Source: Planctomycetota bacterium (GTDB taxonomy: Bacteria; Planctomycetota; Planctomycetia; Gemmatales; Gemmataceae). Taken from it: DNA of 48,707 bases. Positions 16,484 to 25,500 of this stretch are shown here, in pieces. The DNA lies in contig VGZI01000022.1 in the NCBI GenBank assembly GCA_016872605.1, forward strand, positions 1-48,707, given 5' to 3'. Position numbers and translations under genes: made by a program. Position 1 is the stretch's first letter. Every line of letters begins with the position of its first letter. The notes under the pieces were generated by a model, which did not search any database, was not told the DNA's origin, and saw only the letters and a list, made by a program, of their open reading frames with translations.

Positions 16484-17407
16484 CTACCCGCGCGGGTGGA
16501 ACTTCTGGTGGATGGCTTGCAGACGGCTGCGGTCGACATGAGTGTAGTGCTGTGTCGTGCGGATGTTGGCGTGGCCCAGAAGCTCCTGCACGGTGCGCAG
16601 GTCGGCGCCGCCGGCCAGCAAATGCGTCGCGAAGCTGTGTCGCAGCGTATGCGGGCTGACCTTGCTGCTCAGCCCCGCGCGGCGAACGTACTTCTTGACG
16701 AGAATCCAGAGCATTTCGCGTGTCAGCTGCCGACCTCTCTTGCTGACGAACACCCACGGATTTTCCGGATCGCTTTGCGTCAAGATCGGCCGCAGATCTT
16801 GCAAGTAGATGCGCAACATGGAGATGGCCGGCACGCCGAGCGGGACCACGCGTTGCTTGTTTCCCTTGCCCTGGCATTGGCAGAAGCTCGATTCGAGATG
16901 CAGGTCGATCAACTTGAGATTGACGACCTCCGACGCTCGACTCCCGGTGGCGTAGAGCGTTTCGAGCAGGGCGCGATCGCGCAAGTAAAAACGGTCCTCG
17001 TTTTGTGGGGCGCTCAGCAGCTTGTCGACGCTTTCCGGGCTGAGCACTTGGGGGATGCGCTCCCAGAGCCGCGGCGAGCTGAGCAGTTCGACTGTGTTCT
17101 GCTCGACCCGTTCTTCCATACGCAGGAAGCGGTAAAACATCTTGGTCGCGATGAGATTGCGGGCGATCGACGGCGGCGCCAGCCCGGCTTCCTTTAGGTG
17201 CGCGAGATAATGCGTGAGATCGCGAACGGTCGGCTTGAGATAGTCGGCAAGAGCGCCGGATGCGACCCACTCGTGGAACTTGGTCAAGTCACGTTCGTAG
17301 GCCAGGACAGTGTTCTTCGCCATGCCGCGTTCGGCCGCCAAATAGTCGCGAAACGCCGAAAGATCCGTCTGCAGCGCGGCGAGGTGAGACGAGGCCTTGA
17401 CCGACAT
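16484..17407 (-). CDS. xerD: Tyrosine recombinase XerC/XerD
   Basis: 307-residue site-specific recombinase resolving chromosome dimers at dif at the septum. All catalytic residues are present: R157 (TGSRASE), K181 (GKGNKQR), H253xxR256 (HTLRHSFATH), H279 (LLGHANI) and nucleophile Y288 (TQHYTHVD). The N-terminal SAM-like core-binding domain is intact (FRDYLAAERGMAKNTVLAYE). The start at 17407 follows ctggaggat, a good ribosome binding site; an ATG at 17431 has none. XerD is slightly favoured over XerC from the general look, but the two are not separable here. It converges on the kinase gene with 15 bases between stop codons. No integron or phage genes are near, so a housekeeping role is likely. 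Confidence 0.88.
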   Translation of the reverse strand: MSVKASSHLAALQTDLSAFRDYLAAERGMAKNTVLAYERDLTKFHEWVASGALADYLKPTVRDLTHYLAHLKEAGLAPPSIARNLIATKMFYRFLRMEERVEQNTVELLSSPRLWERIPQVLSPESVDKLLSAPQNEDRFYLRDRALLETLYATGSRASEVVNLKLIDLHLESSFCQCQGKGNKQRVVPLGVPAISMLRIYLQDLRPILTQSDPENPWVFVSKRGRQLTREMLWILVKKYVRRAGLSSKVSPHTLRHSFATHLLAGGADLRTVQELLGHANIRTTQHYTHVDRSRLQAIHQKFHPRG

Positions 17408-17525
17408 GCCGATCCTCCAGTGCGAGCGCAAGGGGGTGCATCGGTAGGTATCGGCACAGAGGCGGTCGGTCCTTGAAGGAATTGAGCCGTTGGCACATCA
17501 GGGGGCATCTGTTAATGTGACATGC

Positions 17526-18158
17526 ATGGCCCTCATCTTCCAACCTGAGAATGCCAACGAGCACGGCCTGGTCGCGATCGGCGGCGATCTGCGCCCGAGT
17601 ACTGTTTTGCACGCCTATCGCAACGGCATCTTTCCGTGGTACAGCGAAGGCGAGCCGATCCTGTGGTGGTCGCCGGACCCCAGGGCCATTTTCGAGTTGG
17701 ATCGCTTCTACATTTCGCGACGCCTGGAGCGCACGATCCGGTCCGAGAAATTCCGCGTGACGGTCAACCGAGCATTCGCAGATGTCATGCTCGGATGTGC
17801 CGACCGCGAGCAGACGTGGATCACGGCAGACATGATTGACGCGTACGTTCGCTTGCATCGGCTCGGGTTCGCTCACAGCGTTGAGGCGTGGCACGAGAGC
17901 GAGTTGGTCGGTGGCGTCTATGGCGTGGCGATCGGCGGGCTGTTCGCCGGCGAATCAATGTTCCATCGCGCCACCGATGCCTCCAAGGTTTGCCTGGCGT
18001 ACCTGATGGAGTATCTGAAACTCCGCGGCTACGTCTTGTTCGACACGCAAGTCATCACTGAACACACCGCGAGCCTCGGCGCGACTAACATTCCGCGTGC
18101 CGAGTACCTTTTGCGACTTAAGGAAGCACTGCAGAAGCAAACGACATTTATCGACTAA
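17526..18158 (+). CDS. aat: Leucyl/phenylalanyl-tRNA--protein transferase
   Basis: 210-residue enzyme that adds Leu or Phe from charged tRNA to proteins with N-terminal Arg or Lys, marking them for ClpS/ClpAP degradation (N-end rule). Visible motifs: GLVAIGGDLRPSTVLHAYRN, GIFPWYSEGEPILWWSPDPR, HSVEAWHESELVGGVYGVAI, GGLFAGESMFHRATDASKVC and LFDTQVITEHTASLGA. These match the whole family core. The start at ATG 17526 (MALIFQPEN) fits; the longer frame from 17490 has no support. The gene diverges from xerD and is followed by a strong terminator hairpin. Confidence 0.93.
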   Translation: MALIFQPENANEHGLVAIGGDLRPSTVLHAYRNGIFPWYSEGEPILWWSPDPRAIFELDRFYISRRLERTIRSEKFRVTVNRAFADVMLGCADREQTWITADMIDAYVRLHRLGFAHSVEAWHESELVGGVYGVAIGGLFAGESMFHRATDASKVCLAYLMEYLKLRGYVLFDTQVITEHTASLGATNIPRAEYLLRLKEALQKQTTFID

Positions 18159-18185
18159 CCCGCGACCGCCCTGGCTGCGCACAAA

Positions 18186-18219
18186 AACGGCGGCCCTTCG
18201 TGTTCGAAGGTCCGCCGTT
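18186..18219. terminator. Bidirectional terminator hairpin between aat and the exported protein
   Basis: aacggcggcccttcg / cgaaggtccgccgtt gives a near-perfect stem around tgtt. It lies between two convergent genes. An A run precedes it, serving as a T run for the minus-strand transcript. Confidence 0.7.
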
Positions 18220-18247
18220 GGTGTTGGCACGGGCTGATTCTTTTCGG

Positions 18248-19273
18248 TTATTGCGGGATAGGCAGGGCCTTCATCAGTTTTTCCAGCGTTTCCACGGTGA
18301 TCTGGCCGCGGACGAGGAGATTGGCGCCCTTCGCCTCAATGCGGATCGTATTGAGGATATCAACCGCCGGCATCAACTTCTCATCTTGGTCGGCGGCGTC
18401 CTTGACTTTGGCCTTGATCGCCAAGAGACCGGCATTGCCCAGAAGCGCGTACTTGCCGGCGTTGTCGGCATTCTGCGCCGCCACGCCGACCTGGAAGTCG
18501 ATGTCCTTGGCGACCGTGACTGCCGTGGAGAAGCCGTCCATTTGCTTGAGGATTTCCAGCGCCTGCTTGGCCTGCGGGTTGACTGCGCCTTCGGGCGCTT
18601 TGTCGGCCAGCTTGCCCAGAACATTGCTGGTAGCGACCATGCTGAAGCTTTGCTTGCTGTTGATCGTGCTCACAAGGCTCTTGAATGCGTCGTTTTTGAA
18701 GTCAGCCTTTTTCGCGCTGGCACGGGCGACGGCTTGCGTGAAGTCGTCTTTTGTCGAGCAGGCGATCATCGTCTTTTTGTTGAGAATGCCGACGTAGAGG
18801 ACCTTCTCATCCTTCGGCGAGATTTCGAACGCCTTGATGCCGCCGAGCTTGATGACCTTGAGGCCCGGGCCGTCGGCTTCCTTGGAAGCTTCGAGGGCAG
18901 CCGCTTCGATCTTTTCCGCGTCAAAGTTGCCTTCGAGCAGAATGAAGGCTTCTTCCGGATTGCGAGCGCCGGGGACGGCGAACGTAATGCTGCCGAGGTC
19001 CTTGAACAAGTCAAATTCGGCTTTCTTGAACCATTTCGCAACGCCCTTGTCTTCGAGGCCTTCACTGATCTTGGCTTTGGCCAGGTTGATGATCAACGAC
19101 GCTTTCTCCCCTTTCAACGCTTCCGACTTCAGGATTTGCTGCACATTGATGGTAACGGTCATTTCCGTGTCGGCGGGCAGGACATTCAGATTCTGCGCTT
19201 GAGCGGCGGAGGTGGCAAACACCAAGGCCAGGACACAAGCGGCGGCGACCCACAATCGTCGAACGAGTGGCAT
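18248..19273 (-). CDS. Exported protein of unknown function
   Basis: 341 residues with a clear signal peptide (MPLVRRLWVAAACVLALVFA, cleavage near AQAQN). The mature part is rich in Lys, Ala, Asp and Glu, with alternating strands and helices: VLPADTEMTVTINVQQILKS, DLGSITFAVPGARNPEEAFI, VLYVGILNKKTMIACSTKDD, ending IRIEAKGANLLVRGQITVET. It has the look of a periplasmic or surface protein with repeated beta-alpha units. No enzyme motif or Cys pair is seen, and I do not recognise a named family, though similar exported proteins are common in planctomycetes. The start at 19273 is fixed by the signal peptide; AGGAG lies just upstream on the minus strand. Monocistronic, with a terminator hairpin after the stop. 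Confidence 0.8.
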   Translation of the reverse strand: MPLVRRLWVAAACVLALVFATSAAQAQNLNVLPADTEMTVTINVQQILKSEALKGEKASLIINLAKAKISEGLEDKGVAKWFKKAEFDLFKDLGSITFAVPGARNPEEAFILLEGNFDAEKIEAAALEASKEADGPGLKVIKLGGIKAFEISPKDEKVLYVGILNKKTMIACSTKDDFTQAVARASAKKADFKNDAFKSLVSTINSKQSFSMVATSNVLGKLADKAPEGAVNPQAKQALEILKQMDGFSTAVTVAKDIDFQVGVAAQNADNAGKYALLGNAGLLAIKAKVKDAADQDEKLMPAVDILNTIRIEAKGANLLVRGQITVETLEKLMKALPIPQ

Positions 19274-19793
19274 GAGTTCAATCTCCTAGAGGGAAACGGT
19301 ACGGGTGATCCATAACATGGTGTATGGATTGATACTGCCAGCGGAAGGACGAAGTTTCAAAAAGTTTGCCACGAAAATGTCGCCCCGCCGACTTGGGGTG
19401 CGACTGCCAGGCAGCGGCGGATTCTCTTTCGTAGTGCGGTTCAGTCCGCACCGCTTGACGTGCGGACTGAAGTCCGCACTACCGATAGCCACGGCAAATT
19501 GACCATACCCTCCGACTCGAATCTCGGCGGGTGAATGCAATCTCAGAACATGAACGAAAGAACGGAGCGACGCATGCACTTCGGAGTTGGGGCCAAGCAC
19601 CTTGATGGTCGCACGGCCGGCCACGGTCAACGCTTCAAGGTTAGGCAAGTCGCCAACCGGCCGCCGATTCCAGTGACGCGACGCACGACGCTCGCCTTGG
19701 CTGCCGCTAAGTTGATCCTGGTTTCGTCGGTTGGCGTTCGCGCGACGCCACGCGAACGCAAAACAGGGATGGGTTCCGCTCGGGAGTAGGTCC
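19274..19793. other. Intergenic region with a palindromic repeat
   Basis: 520 bases without a convincing gene; open frames on both strands lack start signals and family resemblance. It should hold the divergent promoters of the exported-protein gene and the esterase remnant, and contains the repeat at 19431-19482. Confidence 0.5.
19431..19482. repeat. Palindromic repeat ('gtagtgcggttcagtccgca' type)
   Basis: The 20-base left arm (19431-19450) and 22-base right arm (19461-19482) are complementary except for two extra bases in the right arm. A short ccgcttgacg loop separates them. It is REP-like: palindromic, intergenic, non-coding. Confidence 0.7.
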
Positions 19794-20548
19794 ATGTTTC
19801 AGTATGCTCGTCTGTTCGCAATTCTGTTCTTAGCCGCGATAACGTCGGCGGCACATGGACAGACAGATTGGAATGTTCTGTCGCCGGAGACGTCGAAGAC
19901 GCCGCCGCGGAAGATGCTGTCGGCGTATCTGTTGGCCGAAGCTCAGAAACACTTCGACGCGCGCCGAGCCGAGGTCGCAGCATTGAAATCGCCGGAGGAC
20001 GTTCGCCTGCGCCAGACCCAACTGCGAACCAAAATGATCGAGGCGCTCGGAGGCTTTCCTGACAAGACGCCGCTCAACTCGCGGATCGTCGGCAAGGACC
20101 AGCGCGACGGCTATCGTATCGAGAAAGTCATCTATGAAAGTCGGCCGAATCATCACGTCGCAGCGACCAGACGTTTCCCGTGCCACGCATCAGCGTCTGT
20201 GGCGTCGGCAACGGAGCGCCGATCGCGATGCATGCGGCCCTGTTCGACAAACGGCTCCAAAGTGTCGTCACCTATCAGGGCGTCCTATCGTGGGAAACGG
20301 TTGTGCGCTCGCCGATCAGCTACAATCAGTTCACCAACGTCGTGCCCGGCGCTCTGAAAGCGTACGACATGCCTGATTTGGCCAGGCTGATGGCCCCGCG
20401 CCCCGTCTCGATTCGATCGCCGGTCGACGCTCAAGCGAAGGTCGTGACGCAAGCAATGCTGGACGAGGCGTACGTTGCCGCGAGACAGGCGTATCGAGAC
20501 AAGAATGTCGAGAAGAACCTCGAGCTCGTCGCAGGTTTCGCAAAGTAG
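19794..20548 (+). pseudogene. Acetylxylan-esterase-like hydrolase with the middle deleted
   Basis: The 5' frame from ATG 19794 starts with a signal peptide (MFQYARLFAILFLAAITSAA) and continues SKTPPRKMLSAYLLAEAQKH, ALGGFPDKTPLNSRIVGKDQ, RIEKVIYESRPNHHVAA. At about 20165 the frame changes to a sequence typical of the C-terminal end of the same kind of protein: VCGVGNGAPIAMHAALFDKR, VTYQGVLSWETVVRSPISYN, VVPGALKAYDMPDLARLMAP. The whole alpha/beta-hydrolase core expected between these parts, including the nucleophile serine, is absent and the two parts are out of frame. Intact relatives are roughly 700 residues, so well over 1 kb is gone. Not functional. Confidence 0.7.
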
Positions 20549-20711
20549 ATCGCTTGGCCCGCGCTCGTGGACCCGGGCGAGCGCAGTGCCGTTGCCGCCC
20601 GCTTCTGGCGAGGCGGGGCTAAACGGGTCGTTCGCCGCTGGCAAACCTTGGTCGCAGGCGTATCATGTCCCCACTGCTCGATTCACACTTTTTCGCTGGG
20701 GGATGCCTTCC

Positions 20712-21980
20712 ATGCCGATTCGATCTTCCATTGCGCTTACACTCATCGTGATGCTCGCCTCCATTTCCGGCGCCGCTGACTGGCGGCAGTTTCGCGGGCC
20801 TGACGGTCTCGGCATCAGCAAAGAAAAAAACCTGCCCACGACCTGGGCCGCCGACAAGAACATTGTCTGGAAGCTCAAGCTCCCCGGCGCCGGCGCCTCC
20901 AGCCCGATCATCCTCGGCAACCGCGTGTTCATCACTGCCTACTCCGGCTACGGCATCGACACCAAAGCGCCTGGTGACATGAAGGACCTCAAACGCCATC
21001 TTTGGTGCGTCGATCGCAAGGAAGGCAAGCCGATCTGGATGAAGGAACTCGAACCAAGCCTGCCCGAGCACAAATACAGCGGCGAAGGGGCATACCACGG
21101 CTACGCTCCCAGCACGCCGATCACCGATGGGGAGCGGCTCTACGTCTTCTTCGGCAAGTCGGGAGTTTTTTGTTTCGACCTTGACGGCAAGCAGCTCTGG
21201 CATCAGACTGTCGGCAAGGGGACGAATGGCTGGGGCTCGGGACCGTCACCGATCATTTACAAGAATCTTCTTATCATCAACGCCAGCGTCGAAAGCGGCT
21301 CGCTTTACGCGCTTGACAAGCTCAGCGGCAAGGAAATGTGGAAGGCCCCGAAGATCGGCGCCGCCTGGAACACGCCGCTCTTGGCGACGGTCGGCGCCAA
21401 TGGCGAGACGGAACTCGTCGTCAGCGTGCAAAATCGCTTGCTCGCGTTCAGTCCCGACACCGGCAAGGAACTGTGGAACGCCGACGGCATTCATCGCTAC
21501 GTCTGCCCGAGCGTCGTCGCGCATGACGGCGTCATCTATGCCATCGGCGGCGGCAGCACGTCCTTGGCGGTCAAGGCGGGCGGCCGCGGCGATGTCACCA
21601 AAACGAATACGGTGTGGAATGTCAAGAAAGGTTCCAACGTCGGCTCGCCGGTCTATCATGAAGGCCACATCTATTGGGCCAGCGACGGCGGCGGCATGGT
21701 GCACTGTCAGGAAGCCGCCACCGGCAAGTTCGTCTACAGCGAAAGCCTCAAGCCCTCCTCGGGGCTCGTTTACGCCTCGCCGGTGTTGGCCGACGGCAAG
21801 ATCTATTACGTCTCGCAAAGGAACGGAACCTATGTGGTCGCCGCTCAGCCGAAGTACCAACTGCTGGCGCACAACGTGATCGCCGACGACAAAACCCGAA
21901 CTAACGCCTCGATTGCCGTCAGCGATGCCCAGTTGTTCCTGCGCACCGACACGCATCTGTACTGCATCGGCAACAAGTGA
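20712..21980 (+). CDS. Exported PQQ-like beta-propeller protein
   Basis: About 422 residues. The signal peptide MPIRSSIALTLIVMLASISG is followed by ADWRQFRGPDGLGISKEKNL, the start usual for planctomycete outer-membrane PQQ-propeller proteins. Repeated blades of the form 'vycfDldGKqLWhq' are visible: WCVDRKEGKPIWMKEL, FCFDLDGKQLWHQTVG, YALDKLSGKEMWKAPK, LAFSPDTGKELWNADG, HCQEAATGKFVYSESL. Relatives include BamB and quinoprotein dehydrogenases, but no dehydrogenase active site is seen, so a binding or scaffold role is more likely. ATG 20712 has GGGGG nine bases before it; ATG 20703 is a weaker alternative. Confidence 0.85.
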   Translation: MPIRSSIALTLIVMLASISGAADWRQFRGPDGLGISKEKNLPTTWAADKNIVWKLKLPGAGASSPIILGNRVFITAYSGYGIDTKAPGDMKDLKRHLWCVDRKEGKPIWMKELEPSLPEHKYSGEGAYHGYAPSTPITDGERLYVFFGKSGVFCFDLDGKQLWHQTVGKGTNGWGSGPSPIIYKNLLIINASVESGSLYALDKLSGKEMWKAPKIGAAWNTPLLATVGANGETELVVSVQNRLLAFSPDTGKELWNADGIHRYVCPSVVAHDGVIYAIGGGSTSLAVKAGGRGDVTKTNTVWNVKKGSNVGSPVYHEGHIYWASDGGGMVHCQEAATGKFVYSESLKPSSGLVYASPVLADGKIYYVSQRNGTYVVAAQPKYQLLAHNVIADDKTRTNASIAVSDAQLFLRTDTHLYCIGNK

Positions 21981-22594
21981 GCATCAAGAGTGTATCCAGG
22001 AAGCCGGTTTTCCCGAAGGGCGAGGCTGGGCTGACGAAAACCCCAGGTTCTTGTGCGTTCAGGCCATCGTTTCAGGCAAGAGACGTGTTGCGGTACTACA
22101 TTGCATCTCCAAGTCCCGGAGGGACGAAGACAGAGGGGTTCCCCATTCGGAAAACGCGCTTTGATAAATAAGACCACGCAACAAGAATTGCCTGAACGAG
22201 CGCGTCCATCTTCATCAGCCTAGGCCGAGGCTCCTGCCAAGCCGCCGGCACATCACGTTTCTCGGGGCTCACGGCTCAAGAGGAGCCTCGCCCGCCCGAA
22301 ACGTCGCCATCCCCGATCGAGTCTAAAAACGCCCGCAGCGCACCTCTTGAATTCGCGCAGCTTCAGCGAGCGACAAGCCCTCCCCACTTCCCCTCGGCCA
22401 TGTTCGCATGCAGGGGGAGCGGGCCTTGGAAGATTCGAGTACGGCCAGCTTACTCTGGGATGGTTGCGTCTCGAGTTTCGCCCCATTTCCCTCCGCCTTG
22501 TCAAGCCTCGTCGCTTCACCTAGACCAATTTGAACAGATCGGGCGAATGCAAATTGGCCCTAATCGGGACCCATGACAGGCAAGGAACGGCAGG
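21981..22594. other. Intergenic region with worn repeats
   Basis: 614 bases with no supportable gene. It contains a short palindrome gtcccggagggac at 22113-22125, resembling half of a REP element, and a degenerate copy of the 25-bp-arm hairpin at about 22223-22298 (ggccgaggctcctgccaagcc ... ggagcctcgcccgccc). Confidence 0.5.
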
Positions 22595-25500
22595 ATGGCG
22601 ATGTCGCTCGACCCCGCGTTTGTCAACTCATCGAATCCCTCGCAAGCGAAAGACCTCTTGTGGCAGGGGCGGTGCTCGCAAGCACTGCCGTTTGCCAGTC
22701 TCGCCTGCGAAGAAGCGCGCCTCACCAAGGGCGAGGAATCGCTGGAATTGGCGTACTGCTTGACGCAATTCGCGCAAGCGCTGCGCGGGCTCTGGCAGCT
22801 CGCGCCAGCCGAAGGACATTGCTTGCAGGTGCTCACCATTCGCGCGACCGTCTTGGGCAAGGAAAGTCCCGAGTATGCCGAGAGCCTGAACGAACTGGCG
22901 ATTCTGTACGAGTTGATGGGGCAGTATAAGCAGGCCGAAGCCTTGTTTCGGAGCGCCCGCGACATTCGCCGAGCTACTCTGGGCGAGCGCCATCCCGATT
23001 ATGCCCAGAGCGTTCATGATTTGGGCATTCTTTTCGACTTACTCGGGCGGCGCTCCGAAGCGGCGGCGTGTGCCCGCGAAGCGCTGGAGATTCGCCGCGA
23101 CTTGGGGGAAAACCATCTTGACTTCGCGCAAAGCCTGCTGGCCGTGGCCCGCACCGAGGGGCGGCTTTGCAACGTCGCCGGGGCCGAGACGCTGACGCGC
23201 CAGGCGCTGGAAATCTACAAGGCCGAGGTGGGTGAAGTCCATCCGCGAACGGCGCTTGCCTATAACGCGCTGACGGCGGTCGTGGTGCAAAAAGGGGCGT
23301 TGCTGGAGGCGGAGCAATTCGCGCTGCGGTCCTTGGAGATTCGCGAAGAGCTCTACGGCAAGAATCACCTCGACTACCTCGGAAGCCTGGAGACTCTGGC
23401 CTGGGTTCGTGCGATGCTCAATCCGGCGCAAGCCGCCGAATCGGAGGAGATGGCCAGGGAATCGATGAAGGCGACGCGTCAGGCCTTGGGTGAAAAACAC
23501 GTCTACTACCTGGGCAGTCTCGAAACGTTGGCCACGATCCTGGGCATTCAGGAACGGCACACGGAGGTATTGCCCATCCGGCGCCGGGAGATCAAGTTGG
23601 CGCACGAGCTGCTCGGCGAATCGTCGCCCGACTATGCGCTCTACCACGGTTCCCTCGGCGAAACGCTGAGCTTCCTGGATCGGCCAGACGAGGCGGAGAC
23701 GGTCTACCGTGAAGCACTCGATTTGATGGAACGCCTGCCCGCCGGTGATCGAGCCGAAGTAGTCGACCGCGTGACGATCTACCTCGGACTCGCCGCGGTC
23801 CGCGCCGCCGAGAACGATTTCGAGGGAGCCAAGGAACTAGCCCGAAATGCCGTCGCAGAGGCGCGCACCCTTCCGGATGAAAAACGCAATATTCCGGCCG
23901 CGCCGTCGGTGTTAGCTGGAACCTTGGCCACGCTCGGCGGGTATCACAGCAATTGCAATGAGTTCGACGAAGCCGAGCGGTTGTTTCGTGAAGCGGTTGC
24001 AATCTGCGAAAGCGCCGGCGTCAAAGACGAGTCGGCCTATCCCGATGTGTTGCGCCAATTCGGCCTGTGCCTGGCGGCGGCGGGCAAACTGCAGGAGGCG
24101 GCCACTCTCATGGACGAATGGATCACGCTGAGTCAACGCGCCTACGGCGAGCACCACCCCTGTACGCTCGATGCCCTGCGCGCCAGCGCGATCGTCCATG
24201 CGCAATCCCTCGATCTTCCCACCGCCGAGCAGCTTTGGGAAACGATCGTCGAATCCGAGCGCTTGCGCGGCGAGAAAACGACGGCGTTCGCCAACGCCCT
24301 ACGCGATCTCGGCGCCTTCTACCATTCCATCGGAAACTTCCCCGCCGCCGAAATTCGCTACCGTCAGGCCGTCGCGATTCGTATGGAATTGCTCGGCCAA
24401 GAACACCCGGACGTCGCCCAAGGATTCGAGGACCTCGGAACCGTGTACTTCGACGGCGGCGAACTGGCGACGGCCGAGAAATTTCATCGCCAGGCTCTCG
24501 AAATGCGGCGCGAGAACCCGGGCGAATCGTCCATCCCCTTTGCAGACAGCCTGTTTCATCTGGGCCGAATCCTGCAGCGCACCGGCCGGCTCGACGGCCC
24601 CGAACCGATGCTCACGCAAGCGGAGGAGATCTTGCGCGAGGCGGGACTCACCACGTCGATTTCATACCTCGGCACGCTGCATGCGCTCGGCCTGGTCCAC
24701 CAAGGCCGCGGCGACTACGACCAAGCGCTCACGTTTCTGCGAAAGGCTCGACACATCACGGTCGGCGCTTATGGAGAAGATTCGCCCGAGTTACTGGGCG
24801 TAACGCGCGATCTGGCGCGGCTGCACAGCGCCGTCGGCGACTTCGTGGCAGCCAGGCCGCTCTGCGAGGATGTGCTCCAGCTCAATCAGGACGTGCTTTT
24901 CGGGGACCCCGATTACGCCACCGATCTTATCGCCGTGTCCAACCTTTTTCGCGTCCTCGGTGAGTTTGATCGGGCAGAGAGATACCTGACGCAAGCGCTG
25001 CAACCCTACCAGAATGCCGATGAGAAGACCAATCCCGAATCCGGTCCCGCCTTGACGACACTGGCCAGCCTCTACGAGATCACGGAACGGAGCGAGGAGG
25101 CGGCCAAGCTGCATGGCCAAGTAGTTGCGCTGTACCGGACCGCGGGAGGCCCCAATCATCCTGCCGTCGCCGGCGCCCTGGTCAACCTCGGCAACGTCTA
25201 CAAATCCGTGGGCAAGCACTCCGAGGCCGAGGAGGCTTTTCGCCAGGCGCTCGCCATCGTCAGAACGGCGCACGGCGAAGAGCATGGCGATTTCGTGAAC
25301 GCCTTGCGCATTCTCATCGAATTCCTCTCAGCCACCGCTGCCTGGGAGTCGGCCGAGCCCTTGATTCGACAACACCTGGCGATCACCAAACGCTTGTGCA
25401 CCGAGAATCATCCGCTGGTCGCTAACAGCTTGCAATTGCGCGGCAACTTCGAGTTTCGCCGAGGAGATTTCCGCCGGGCCGAGGCGACCTATCAGCAAGC

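Noticed and set aside
16484..17407. XerD-like recombinase as sign of an integrative element
   Set aside because: Length and motifs fit housekeeping Xer; no attachment-site duplication, phage or cargo genes are beside it.
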